The notes under the pieces are model-generated. The model searched no databases. It saw only the letters and a list, made by a program, of their open reading frames with translations, and was not told the DNA's origin. This document shows, piece after piece, positions 55,505 to 64,000 of a stretch of 64,000 nucleotides of DNA. Origin of the DNA: Episyrphus balteatus. Taxonomy: Eukaryota; Arthropoda; Insecta; Diptera; Syrphidae. The position numbers and the translations under genes were made by a program. The stretch is from positions 151,563,718 to 151,627,717 of the forward strand of contig NC_079134.1 in assembly GCF_945859705.1 (NCBI RefSeq). The letters run 5' to 3'. Numbering within the stretch: position 1 is the stretch's first letter; every line of letters begins with the position of its first letter.

Positions 55505-56110
55505 TGAACAATGATAATTGAAAATCACCGAGTATGATCTATTCAATAAATACGATTGAAGTCACAAAACAAAGCTTTCATTAAATCCAAGAATTCTTAA
55601 TTTTCCTAACAAAATCTTATGCGAGAGTTAGTCAAATGCCTTGCTGAAGCCTGTAAAGAGGCAATCTAACTGTTTCTTAGTTTTAAATGATTCAATACAA
55701 TTTTCTGCAAATTTCATGAGAAAAGTCACAGTAGAGCGTCCTTTTATAAATCCGTGTTGTATAGTTTTTAACCTATAGAATGTATACAAATGTCTTCAAG
55801 ATTAGATATGAACTTTGAAAATGTCAGTTTTTACAACAAAATTTATATCAGTCAAGTATGAAAAAGGTTTCAAAAAGTCAAATCTTCTTGACAATTTTTG
55901 TCGCATTTATCACAGATCGAAGTATCACAGTTAAAAGCGTCATGATGAAAGTCTGAAAATATTAATTTTTGTTATAACACGAGGGTCATGACCACACATT
56001 TTATTTGACTTTAGAACAGATGGATATGGATATGGACACGAACTTTTTTTAATATTAATAAATTTCCAAAAATGTTTAGGATTCATTTTGATATATCTTT
56101 GCTTATTTTG
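55505..56110 (-). pseudogene. LINE (non-LTR retrotransposon) reverse-transcriptase remnant
   Basis: Read on the minus strand: NPKHFWKFINIKKSS (codons around 56083-56040), the usual linker between endonuclease and RT. Then, after decayed sequence, IQHGFIKGRSTVTFLMKF near 55765-55710, and LDCLFTGFSKAFD near 55670-55631, which is RT motif A with the first Asp of the usual tyrosine-threonine-aspartate replaced. Next come LSHKILLGKLRILGF and LQSYLLNRSYSV. Several in-frame stops (directly after SKAFD, and before LQSYL) show it is dead. The pattern fits the jockey/CR1 group of insect LINEs; the exact clade cannot be fixed by eye. The 3' part of RT is absent, so it is truncated at both ends. Confidence 0.8.
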
Positions 56111-58567
56111 TACAGTTAATTTAAACTTGTAATTCTGCTAAAGTTATCTCTAGCTATACAAAATTTTTAGTAAAATGCTTAAAAAAAAATATAAAAAATT
56201 GAATTTGATAGAGCCAATTAACTTGGAAGCTCGGTATAGTGTGACATAAAATTTTTCTGTTATAAAACTTAAATTTTTAAGAAACTAACATAATTCAATT
56301 GAAGTACCAATGTATATTGATAAATTACCAAAAACAATGTGAAAAAGACATTAAAAACAAATATTTAATCTCAAATCTAATTGAACACACAAAAACCACT
56401 AACTAACTAACTAATATGTTTTTGCATCCATTTAAAATTAAAATAAATAAATAAATAAATATAAATCGAAAACTTTATCCAAAAACTTTGCAGGTTTTAA
56501 CCAAAATTTTATTTTTTATTTGTTGGTATGTATCTACTTCAAATTGAGAAAAATGTGTTCATGTGATGCATAAAGCATACCTAACAGACTCTATATAATA
56601 TATGTAGTTGAACACAATATTCATCTATTTTATGTTTCAGGCAACTGCAACGTTGCTGCTGCTGCTACAAAATATTTCATTATACAATTGCACATGAGTT
56701 TATTTATTTAAAAACAACCAAAAGTACTCACACACACAAATATCTACCAATTCGTACCCCATTATATGGACAAATAGTATTGGCATAACAAAAAGCCATA
56801 TACGTACCTTCCTCCTCCCAATACCCAAACTAAAAGGAACAGAAAATAATAAAATAAAACAAAAAAAAAAAAAACATGTGAACACTTTGTATGTACACAA
56901 AACAGTTATTTCATGGCAAAGTCATCAAATATTCAAATTAAGAGTCGAATTGGTCAGCGCAATTGGAAGCTTTTCAGCACTCTCGAGTCTCGACTTTAGC
57001 CAACACAACAACAAGCAGCAGCAGCAGGACAGCAGGATGTGTGTAGAGCAGCGAGAATATGCAGAAGGATGATGCTCTGTTTTGGCAACACGAAACAGGA
57101 CACTCTCTGGCTCTGGAATTGACGTCAAAAAAATAAAAAAATAAAAAACACATTTCTATGAGTTGGATATATAGCAAACCCGCAACCACTACCATTCAGA
57201 CCCCAAAAACAACAACAATTGTATTGAAAAAGAAGACAAAAAAAAAATAAATGGAAACAAAAAACAAAAACAAACCGCCAATCTACCATGTAGCAAAAAA
57301 GGATCCAGAAAAATAACTAAAGTTTTTTTGGGCGAAATATGAAGCGAGGATGAAGCATCAGCAAGACTCGTTTTAGGGGTCAGAGGGTTACATTTGCGGG
57401 GAATCATATATATCCCCGTTGTATTTTTGTGCATTTGGGGAATGGAAACTGCGAGTGGTAAATGTGTATGTTACTCATAAAGGTTTCCATTTTTGTGTAT
57501 ATTTGTGTGGCAGTTGAATTTATTGCATTTAAACTGCAATCTATTGAGGTTAAAGGGTATAAAATTATCCCAAATTTATGTATATACACATTTTTAGTGT
57601 TTTTCAAGAAGAAGAGCCCGGCTTCAAAGATGTGAAAAATTACAATTTTTTTTTAATTAATTGAAGGGAGAAAAGCTAAGGTAAACAAAACCAAAAAAAG
57701 GAACTTAAAACCACAAACTTCTTTGAGCTTGCCCTTCAGACGAAATATTAATTATACCATAAAATCCTTATAAAAAAAACATAATAATTATCTCAAACCT
57801 CCAAAAACAAACCCTCCTTAATTTTACAAAAAAAAAAAAAATCTGTCTTTTTCAATTTTGTGTGATGTGGCACGTCGCGTCGTGTCGGTGAACAATTTGT
57901 GTCCTTAAATTGTTAACTTTTTTTCTGTGTTCTTTTTTTTTCTTTTTAAGAAAAAATTTAAAATATTTCTTTGTTATTTTATTTTTTATTTCATCGTTTT
58001 TTTTTTTTTTTAAGTGTGACATGAAAATTTCATGTACCATGTCGTCATCGCCGCTACCGTCAATTTAATTACGAAAAAAAAAAAATTTCAACAATTATTC
58101 AACGAACAACATCCCTTGAGGGGACATTCACGTCTTATTTAATGGTCTGATGATGATTAAAAGAAGAAGTGTGCAATGGGGGTGGGCTTTTGCTTGTTAG
58201 TTAGTTTATTTAACTTATTTTTTTTCATGTTGTTGTTGTTATTTTTTTCCCATCTCTAGGTTACAGAAAAAAAATTATTCAAACCAGAAAAAAAATTCTG
58301 CTGTATTTAAAATTTAGGACGAAAAGGACGATGACGACGATTCAAGTTTGACCACCATCCGGATACTAAAGAAACCATTATAATAAACAAGAAAATAAAT
58401 AGGCGATGTTTTTTTTTTTTGTTTATTTTTGGGCTTTTGAATTCGTGGGAAAAGACAACAAGGAAGAGGTTTTTTTTTTTTTTTTGCTTCCGCACGGTGG
58501 GGATTTTGCAATTATATCCTGATTTTCTAATTCAAATGAGAAAACAGTCTTAAGATGATGGACAAAT
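56111..58567. other. A+T-rich stretch, then repeat-poor island
   Basis: The LINE may extend a little into 56111-56200. From about 56520 to 58560 there are no interspersed-repeat signatures. AACAAGCAGCAGCAGCAGGA lies near 57008, and poly-A/T runs occur around 57230 and 57900-58020. Frames at 56700-57434 overlap on both strands and have no domain. Candidate regulatory DNA. Confidence 0.4.
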
Positions 58568-59191
58568 AACACTGGTGGGCAAGGAAATCCCCCTTAAAAA
58601 AAAAAACTATACTTTTCTAAAGGATTTTTGTGTGCTGATTCCGAATCTGAAGTCAGAATTGGTTTAGCACGTCACATATTATAGATATTCCCGTTAGAAA
58701 TCTTCAAAAACCCATTTTTTTGATGTCTTTGAAGCAATACTTTTGGATAAGGTAATCTTTTTCAACTAAAATTTTTATGGTTTATGAAAGATATTGTTTA
58801 TTTTTCTTTCAAATTCAGTTTTAATCGTCTCAATATCTCTTTTCTTCTCCGAGATATCAAAATTTAAGTAAGTGTAGTAGGTTTGTCTAATCTTACCATA
58901 AAGAAACTGATCTTTAAAAATTCTTTTATTTTTCTCCCAAGAACAAAAGTATACTTTTCTAATAATCCAGTCAAATAAGGGTTTCACCTCGGAATAAATG
59001 CTAATAGAAATTCCTCCACCATAACTTTTAAGGGTTTTTCGGTAGTAAGTTTGCAACTGTTATAATAATATGGGTTGACAGATGAAAAACTGGTATAACT
59101 TTTTTCAGAGACGTCAGATTTTCTTGATTTTAGATTTTTTGGCATCAGCATTAAAAAATACCTCGAAGACATGTATCATTATGTGTATCAG

Positions 59192-59243
59192 TGGCGTATT
59201 GAGGGGGGGGGGGCTCAGGGGGCTGAAGCCCCCCCCCCCCCCA
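59192..59243 (+). mobile_element. hAT-like end CAGTGGCGTATTGA with G-run/C-run hairpin
   Basis: CAGTGGCGTATTGA is followed by a run of eleven G, CTCA, GGGGGCTGAAG and fourteen C. It matches the solo end at 9627 (CAGCGGCGTAACTA plus G-run). The G and C runs would pair in a strong hairpin on either strand. No partner end is evident. Confidence 0.45.
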
Positions 59244-60016
59244 AGCCTTCAAGATCATGTTATTATTTAGTTGATTTCATCATAATGAACATGATTTACT
59301 GAAACTTTTTCGTAAATCTTAAAGATTTAGAGGCAGCTCAGATGCTCGAGCCCCCTCCAAAATCTGAAACGGATGTTTATGTTTGTTTGAGTAAGAGCCT
59401 CAGCTGACGTTGAGGGTTGGCGTAATTTTTTTTTTTGATTTTAGTTCGATTTGGAATTCTCCAGATCATTTTTTTTTTGGTATTTTGACGTCGAATTACA
59501 TCACCGTTAAATTTTGCAAAACTTCTTATGCAAAATGCAATCTCAAAACGCCGTCTTTTAAAGATATTAGAAATAGAAATTTTTGATATCTCAAAATCTT
59601 GGTGGCCAACATAACTAATGGTTTCTCTTAGCAAATTCCATTTTGCGCTTTTGATTTGGATTAAAAAAGCAACATATTACGAAAAAATAATATGTATTTT
59701 TGATTAAACATCAACAAGAACTTGATTGAAAATTAATATTTGGGACTTTCACATTCTGCATTTAACTTTTTGGGCATTCACTTGCCGAAAGTGAAATTAG
59801 GTGTTCTGCATTTTTTCACTCATTTAGATTTTCTCATCGAATTCAGTTTACTTTGAATTTAGTGCATTTTTCAATGAATTTGCAATTTTCGGACAAAATA
59901 TTATCAAAACTTATATTTTTATTGTTTTGTATAGTTTATTTGTTGTTGATGTAATACAAAATACATAATGCCTCATGGCATGAAATATTATAATTCATCA
60001 CTGCCTCTGTGTTTGC

Positions 60017-60055
60017 AGTGCGCAATTCTCCAGGTACCTTCGGGAATTGCGCACT
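60017..60055. repeat. Perfect 12-bp inverted repeat, 15-nt loop
   Basis: AGTGCGCAATTC at 60017-60028 and GAATTGCGCACT at 60044-60055 are exact inverses. The loop contains AGGTACCT, itself a palindrome. The stem is GC-rich compared with the surroundings. Confidence 0.85.
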
Positions 60056-61354
60056 CCTTCTGTGTTAGCAACCTCATTCGCTTTACACTAATTCATTTTT
60101 GTTTTAAAATTTGCAATAATACTGCCCATGTTTTGCATTTCACTTACATATTTGATTTGTCTCACAAAATGTGTCTTCTTCATTTTTCTTTTAAATTCTG
60201 CTTGTTCCATTAAAATTGCAGATAAAATTGCATCCATGTACAAAGCAGTAGTAATTTCACTTTAGAAACAAAATAAACATGAATGATCCTTCAGTTTTGA
60301 CAGTTTGAAGCAATTTTGAAGTTTTCGAAATCGATCGAACAATGTGAACCAATAACTAAAAGAGTGCATTGAAATGTTTTGGGCGAAAGGGTGTGTTTTT
60401 AAGGTAGAAAGAACTTTGTGAAGCAAGTAATAAAATACATTGTTAAATAAATGGTAGATTAAAACAAATTTTTAATATATTTAGGTACATGGTAATTGAC
60501 ATCAAGAATAAAAAAGAAGAAAAAATTGTGTCTACAACAAATAATAAATCTTCGTTTTGACTAGACTAGAACAACACCAAAAATAAGCGAGTTATTATGT
60601 AAAATGAGGTTTTCAAATTTACAACACATATAATTGGTCTAAAAAACAAAAAAACGGGTTTTGAAGTTTGAACGCATCAAATTCGAAAATGGTATCATTG
60701 AAGCGAACAAAAGTTGTTTTTGCTTATTATGGAATATAAAAAGTTGATGGATATAACAAAATCGTTATTTGAAAACATTCAACTCGTTTTCTTTTCATCG
60801 TAAGTAGTTTTTCTGAATATTTTGCTCCCTATACTTTCGGGGTTACAGCGAAAAAAGTTTGCTCTTGTAGGACATAGTTTTATATAAAACATAAAGCCAT
60901 ATAGGCTAGCTACTTTTTAAAATTATTTCTAGAGTGTGTCTACGCGTGCCTTTTTTTTAAAGCTTAGGAACATTCGTTTTATATGAAATCGGTGCTATTA
61001 ACATACTTTACTTTTAAATTTATACACACAAGTTCAATAAAATAATTAATAACAATTTATTAGCAAATACTATATTAAGATATGTACATCACTCATTGAT
61101 AAAACAAATTCAGTAAACGAATAAATGGATAGAGGAAAAAGTGGAATTTTTTGTTTTTTTTTTTCGAAAAATTGCTTTCGACTGTGTTTTTTAGGTAGCC
61201 AATGAATGTTTTGACCTCAACTTTTAATGAGAAATTATAACTAGTCCATTTATCTATCGAATGAGACCAAAATTATTAATTTTGGAAGAAGTTGACATTT
61301 TAAATTAATTTCAGCTAAAATAGCGTTCTAGCCCACAGTGGGGCGTTGAGATTT

Positions 61355-61710
61355 TACATTTTCCTTAATTAGGGTGTTTTTGTTCATGTGAGATTTACTA
61401 AAAGCTGCAGGATTTCAATATTTTTGCTGTTTTTGTCAATTAGTATCTAAAAATGTGTGTAAACTTTAATTAATAAATTTAAATTGATATTATGAAAAAA
61501 AAGTCTTCCAAATATGTGCTCAATACAAATCTAAAAGGGTTTTTTTCTACAAACTACTCATATTTTTCAAAAATCAGTTTAAAAAAAAAAAATGGTACGT
61601 GCTAGAATTTTTCTGAAACCAAATTAAGATTCAGGAAAGTCAAATCTTTTATAATTTCAAAAAAAATATTTGAAGGAGAAAAAAAGGATACATTTTGCAG
61701 ACCAGTGTAA
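61355..61710 (+). repeat. Dispersed repeat R-A, copy 2
   Basis: Same order of landmarks as 133-524: TACATTTTCCTTAATT, TTGTTCATGT, ATCTAAAAGGG, TAGAATTTTTCTGAAACCA, GATTCAGGAAAGTC and ACCAGTGTAAT. It has lost part of the middle (about 40 bp) relative to copy 1. Confidence 0.7.
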
Positions 61711-61945
61711 TTGGTGGTTACAGGTTTTAGTAAAACAGGGTGATAGACTTTTTGGTATAGGTTTTACACATTTTTTTTAAAGTTTCATTCATGAAATAAA
61801 ATTTTCCGGAACAAATTGTAAATTTGTATCTCTTTTTTATGTTCCATGTAATTTATTTAATTATTATTATTATTTTTTTTTAATTCAAAACTTTATTCAT
61901 TTAAACGTCTGTTGATTAAGACAGCCTGAAGCAGGTACATATACT

Positions 61946-62308
61946 TTGTCATGTCATGTTGTCCAAACCGAAACTCAAAATTTTGTAGTAATTGAATTTA
62001 TATATCAACCGCATGCCTCTGGGAAGGATCTAGATGCATTTGCAAGGTACCTTTTGGATAATATCATACCAAATTTGTCCTCTAGTTTAGCCATTATCAC
62101 ACAGAACCACAAAGACAACATATTGAAACATCAAACAGCACTTAGAGACCTCGGACTGACACTCCTCACAGAGCCATCACATCTACATCATACTACCACC
62201 CATATTTAAGTCCGTAACACCTTTGTCCTTAGGCTTAATCAGTGTGCGATTATGATGCTAGAGAGTTTTCAACAGCAGCTTGTCAATTTATTCCATTAAA
62301 ATCTCTCT
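61946..62308 (+). pseudogene. Probable LINE endonuclease (EEP) remnant
   Basis: The frame reads NFVVIEFIYQPHASGKDLDA, then YLLDNIIPNLSSSLAIIT, a position where EEP endonucleases have GDFN but which here reads QNHKDN, then LGLTLLTEPSHLHHTTTHI and a TAA. After the stop the same frame continues VRNTFVLRLNQCAIMMLE. The spacing of a YxPP-like start, a hydrophobic strand ending at the GDFN position, and a final T-H-I(D) resembles the C-terminal half of LINE apurinic endonuclease. The key GDFN is lost, and no Met start or upstream part is found. If correct it is a separate LINE fragment from 55505-56110, on the opposite strand. An unrelated exon is the alternative. Confidence 0.4.
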
Positions 62309-63091
62309 TACTGTCCCTTAAGGCGGTCTTAGTTTCAATCTAAAAAAAAAACCAAAAAAAAAATCCCATTTAACTTCAAAAAGAATATACACAATATGTA
62401 GAGATATTCCCCCCTTTACAACAGCAACGAAAAAAGCCATTGAAGGTATTTTGCCTTGTAACAGGTGCTCTTTATTATGTTCCTTGTTGTTCCTTTGTCT
62501 TTTAGACTTTGTGTCCTGTGTGAAAGTTTGAAATTGAGACAAAAAAAAAATATAACAAAACAATTTGCAACTCCCTTTGGCATAACGACTTGCGTTAAAA
62601 AGTCATAAAAATGAAGTTTTTTTTTTATTTATTTTTTTAATTTAAATGAAAAACAATTTTTTTTTGTTCGTGTTGAAGTGGGGCACTTTTTCTTACCACA
62701 TTTTATAGGTTTTAAGACTTGTGGTGTCTTTTGGAGGAAAATACATATAGAAATAAGTTTGTTGTAAAAGTGTCTTCGGTGTCTTTTAGTCATTATTTTA
62801 GGGTTTGTATGTAAATTTGTGCCATTTTTGAATTTTTCTTTTCAATATGGCCTGTTTATTTTTTGGTGTGAGATGTATTTAGCCAGTTCAACACATTTGT
62901 TTTTAATTTTGAAAGTTTTTTTTATTTATAAATACATATATTTGTCGTATTTAAAAATAACGGTTGCTAAAACGGTTTAGGATAAATACCAATTTTTCGT
63001 TTACCCATTTACAAAAAAGTCAGGAATCAAGAAAACTTTGCAATAACATGTTTAACTATTACTAACAGTATAAAAACTATTCAGTTTTTTA
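62309..63091. other. Non-coding stretch
   Basis: Poly-A/T tracts; the minus frame 62318-62563 has no domain. From about 62940 the sequence may already belong to the flank of the reverse DINE-like copy. Nothing else recognised. Confidence 0.4.
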
Positions 63092-64000
63092 CTTGCGATA
63101 TAGGTACTATATATCAAGTTATGCATTCGTACAAAAAAAAAAAGTTGAGATAACATTTTTCCATGACATTACGATGATAGACAATGCGAAAAAAGTGGGT
63201 CCCGGAAGTCCGTCTGTCCGTCTGTCTGTCAGTCTGTCAGTCTGTCAGTCTGTCAGTCTGTCAGTCTGTCAGTCTGTCAGTCTGTCAGTCTGTCAGTCTG
63301 TCAGTCTGTCAGTCTGTCAGTCTGTCAGTCTGTCAGTCTGTCAGTCTGTCAGTCTGTCAGTCTGTCAGTCTGTCAGTCTGTCAGTCTGTCAGTCTGTCAG
63401 TCTGTCAGTCTGTCAGTCTGTCAGTCTGTCAGTCTGTCAGTCTGTCAGTCTGTCAGTCTGTCAGTCTGTCAGTCTGTCAGTCTGTCAGTCTGTCAGTCTG
63501 TCAGTCTGTCAGTCTGTCAGTCTGTCAGTCTGTCAGTCTGTCAGTCTGTCAGTCTGTCAGTCTGTCAGTCTGTCAGTCTGTCAGTCTGTCAGTCTGTCAG
63601 TCTGTCAGTCTGTCAGTCTGTCAGTCTGTCAGTCTGTCAGTCTGTCAGTCTGTCAGTCTGTCAGTCTGTCAGTCTGTCAGTCTGTCAGTCTGTCAGTCTG
63701 TCAGTCTGTCAGTCTGTCAGTCTGTCAGTCTGTCAGTCTGTCAGTCTGTCAGTCTGTCAGTCTGTCAGTCTGTCAGTCTGTCAGTCTGTCAGTCTGTCAG
63801 TCTGTCAGTCTGTCAGTCTGTCAGTCTGTCAGTCTGTCAGTCTGTCAGTCTGTCAGTCTGTCAGTCTGTCAGTCTGTCAGTCTGTCAGTCTGTCAGTCTG
63901 TCAGTCTGTCAGTCTGTCAGTCTGTCAGTCTGTCAGTCTGTCAGTCTGTCAGTCTGTCAGTCTGTCAGTCTGTCAGTCTGTCAGTCTGTCAGTCTGTCAG
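63092..64000 (-). mobile_element. DINE-1/mini-me-like element, reverse copy, runs off the window
   Basis: On the plus strand it reads TTTTACTTGCGATATAGGTA, TATATCAAGTTATGCATTCG, AGTTGAGATAACATTTTTCC, GACATTACGATG, AAGTGGGTCCCGGAAGTCCG, then the GTCY microsatellite. This is the exact reverse order of the 3' end of copy 1 (19443-19572), with few differences. The rest of the element, including its core, must lie right of the window behind the expanded octamer array. Confidence 0.8.
63225..64000. repeat. Expanded octamer array (TCTGTCAG)97, open to the right
   Basis: The unit TCTGTCAG repeats 97 times from 63225 to the last base (776 bp) with no variant that I can see. It is preceded by GTCCGTCTGTCCGTCTGTC, the ordinary degenerate GTCY motif of the family. 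The true length is unknown because the window ends inside it. Confidence 0.98.

Larger units (their letters stand above)
58568..61711. mobile_element. Possible 3.1-kb element bounded by ACACTGGT ends
   Basis: The left end reads ACACTGGTGGGCAAGG (from 58569). The right end, as its inverse, reads ACACTGGTCTGCAAAA. The last 356 bp are R-A copy 2. The ends agree at about 11 of the first 14 bases, so this is a plausible TIR pair, but the flanks give no clear TSD and the interior has no transposase. Independent insertions sharing ends cannot be excluded. The frames at 58775-59056, 59082-59270, 59377-59634 and 59968-60213 have no domain. Confidence 0.3.

Noticed and set aside
63225..64000. Telomeric repeat
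   Set aside because: The unit TCTGTCAG is not an insect telomere repeat (TTAGG), and it starts within an interspersed element whose other copy is internal.

Overview
The window reads as an A+T-rich insect genome, most likely a fly (Diptera). The base composition is roughly 70% A+T with long poly-A and poly-T tracts. I find no intact protein-coding gene, rRNA or canonical tRNA on either strand. The longest open frames (161, 122, 118 and 116 codons) are low-complexity or A/T-driven and look like chance. The fly assignment is an inference. It rests mainly on a family of interspersed elements carrying a (GTCY)n microsatellite, the hallmark of dipteran mini-me / DINE-1 (Helitron-related) elements.

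The sequence is a gene desert, or the inside of very large introns, built from two kinds of material. The first is a nested stack of non-autonomous transposable elements. I define many by terminal inverted repeats (TIRs), and the best also by a target-site duplication (TSD) read directly. hAT-type elements with 8-bp TSDs lie at 22725-24064 (a near-perfect foldback with 645-bp arms), 32545-35044, 33669-34980 (nested in the previous one and carrying a broken BED zinc finger), 42608-43365 and 49058-50511. piggyBac-like TTAA elements lie at 9076-9483, 9984-10149 and 44453-44685. There is a PIF/Harbinger-like MITE with TTA TSD at 11085-11220, TA-flanked MITEs at 7202-7979 and 16079-16507, and a long-TIR element with 9-bp TSD at 31840-32470. 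DINE/mini-me-like copies lie at 18578-19572, 25375-25935, 41876-43390, 52305-52545 (reverse, partial) and 63092-64000 (reverse). A broken LINE reverse transcriptase lies at 55505-56110 on the minus strand, and a probable LINE endonuclease remnant at 61946-62308.

The second kind of material is a set of repeat-poor, more G+C-rich islands, chiefly 4690-6500, 12540-14260, 21960-22716, 24073-25330, 35060-38100, 40180-41170, 46070-47960, 53300-54200 and 56520-58560. They show no coding signal. They are the best places to look for enhancers or non-coding transcripts; one (13913-13932) holds a near-perfect Maf/CRE-like palindrome.

The most striking items are the 97-unit homogeneous octamer array that runs off the right edge (63225-64000), grown inside a DINE-type element; the 1.34-kb foldback whose two arms differ at only about three bases; the nested hAT with exactly seven CACGTG boxes at each end; two tRNA-like modules, one inside a TIR-bounded MITE; a 14-bp minisatellite whose first unit is the TSD of a hAT insertion; and a 3.6-kb inverted-repeat structure at 48427-52040 split by later insertions.
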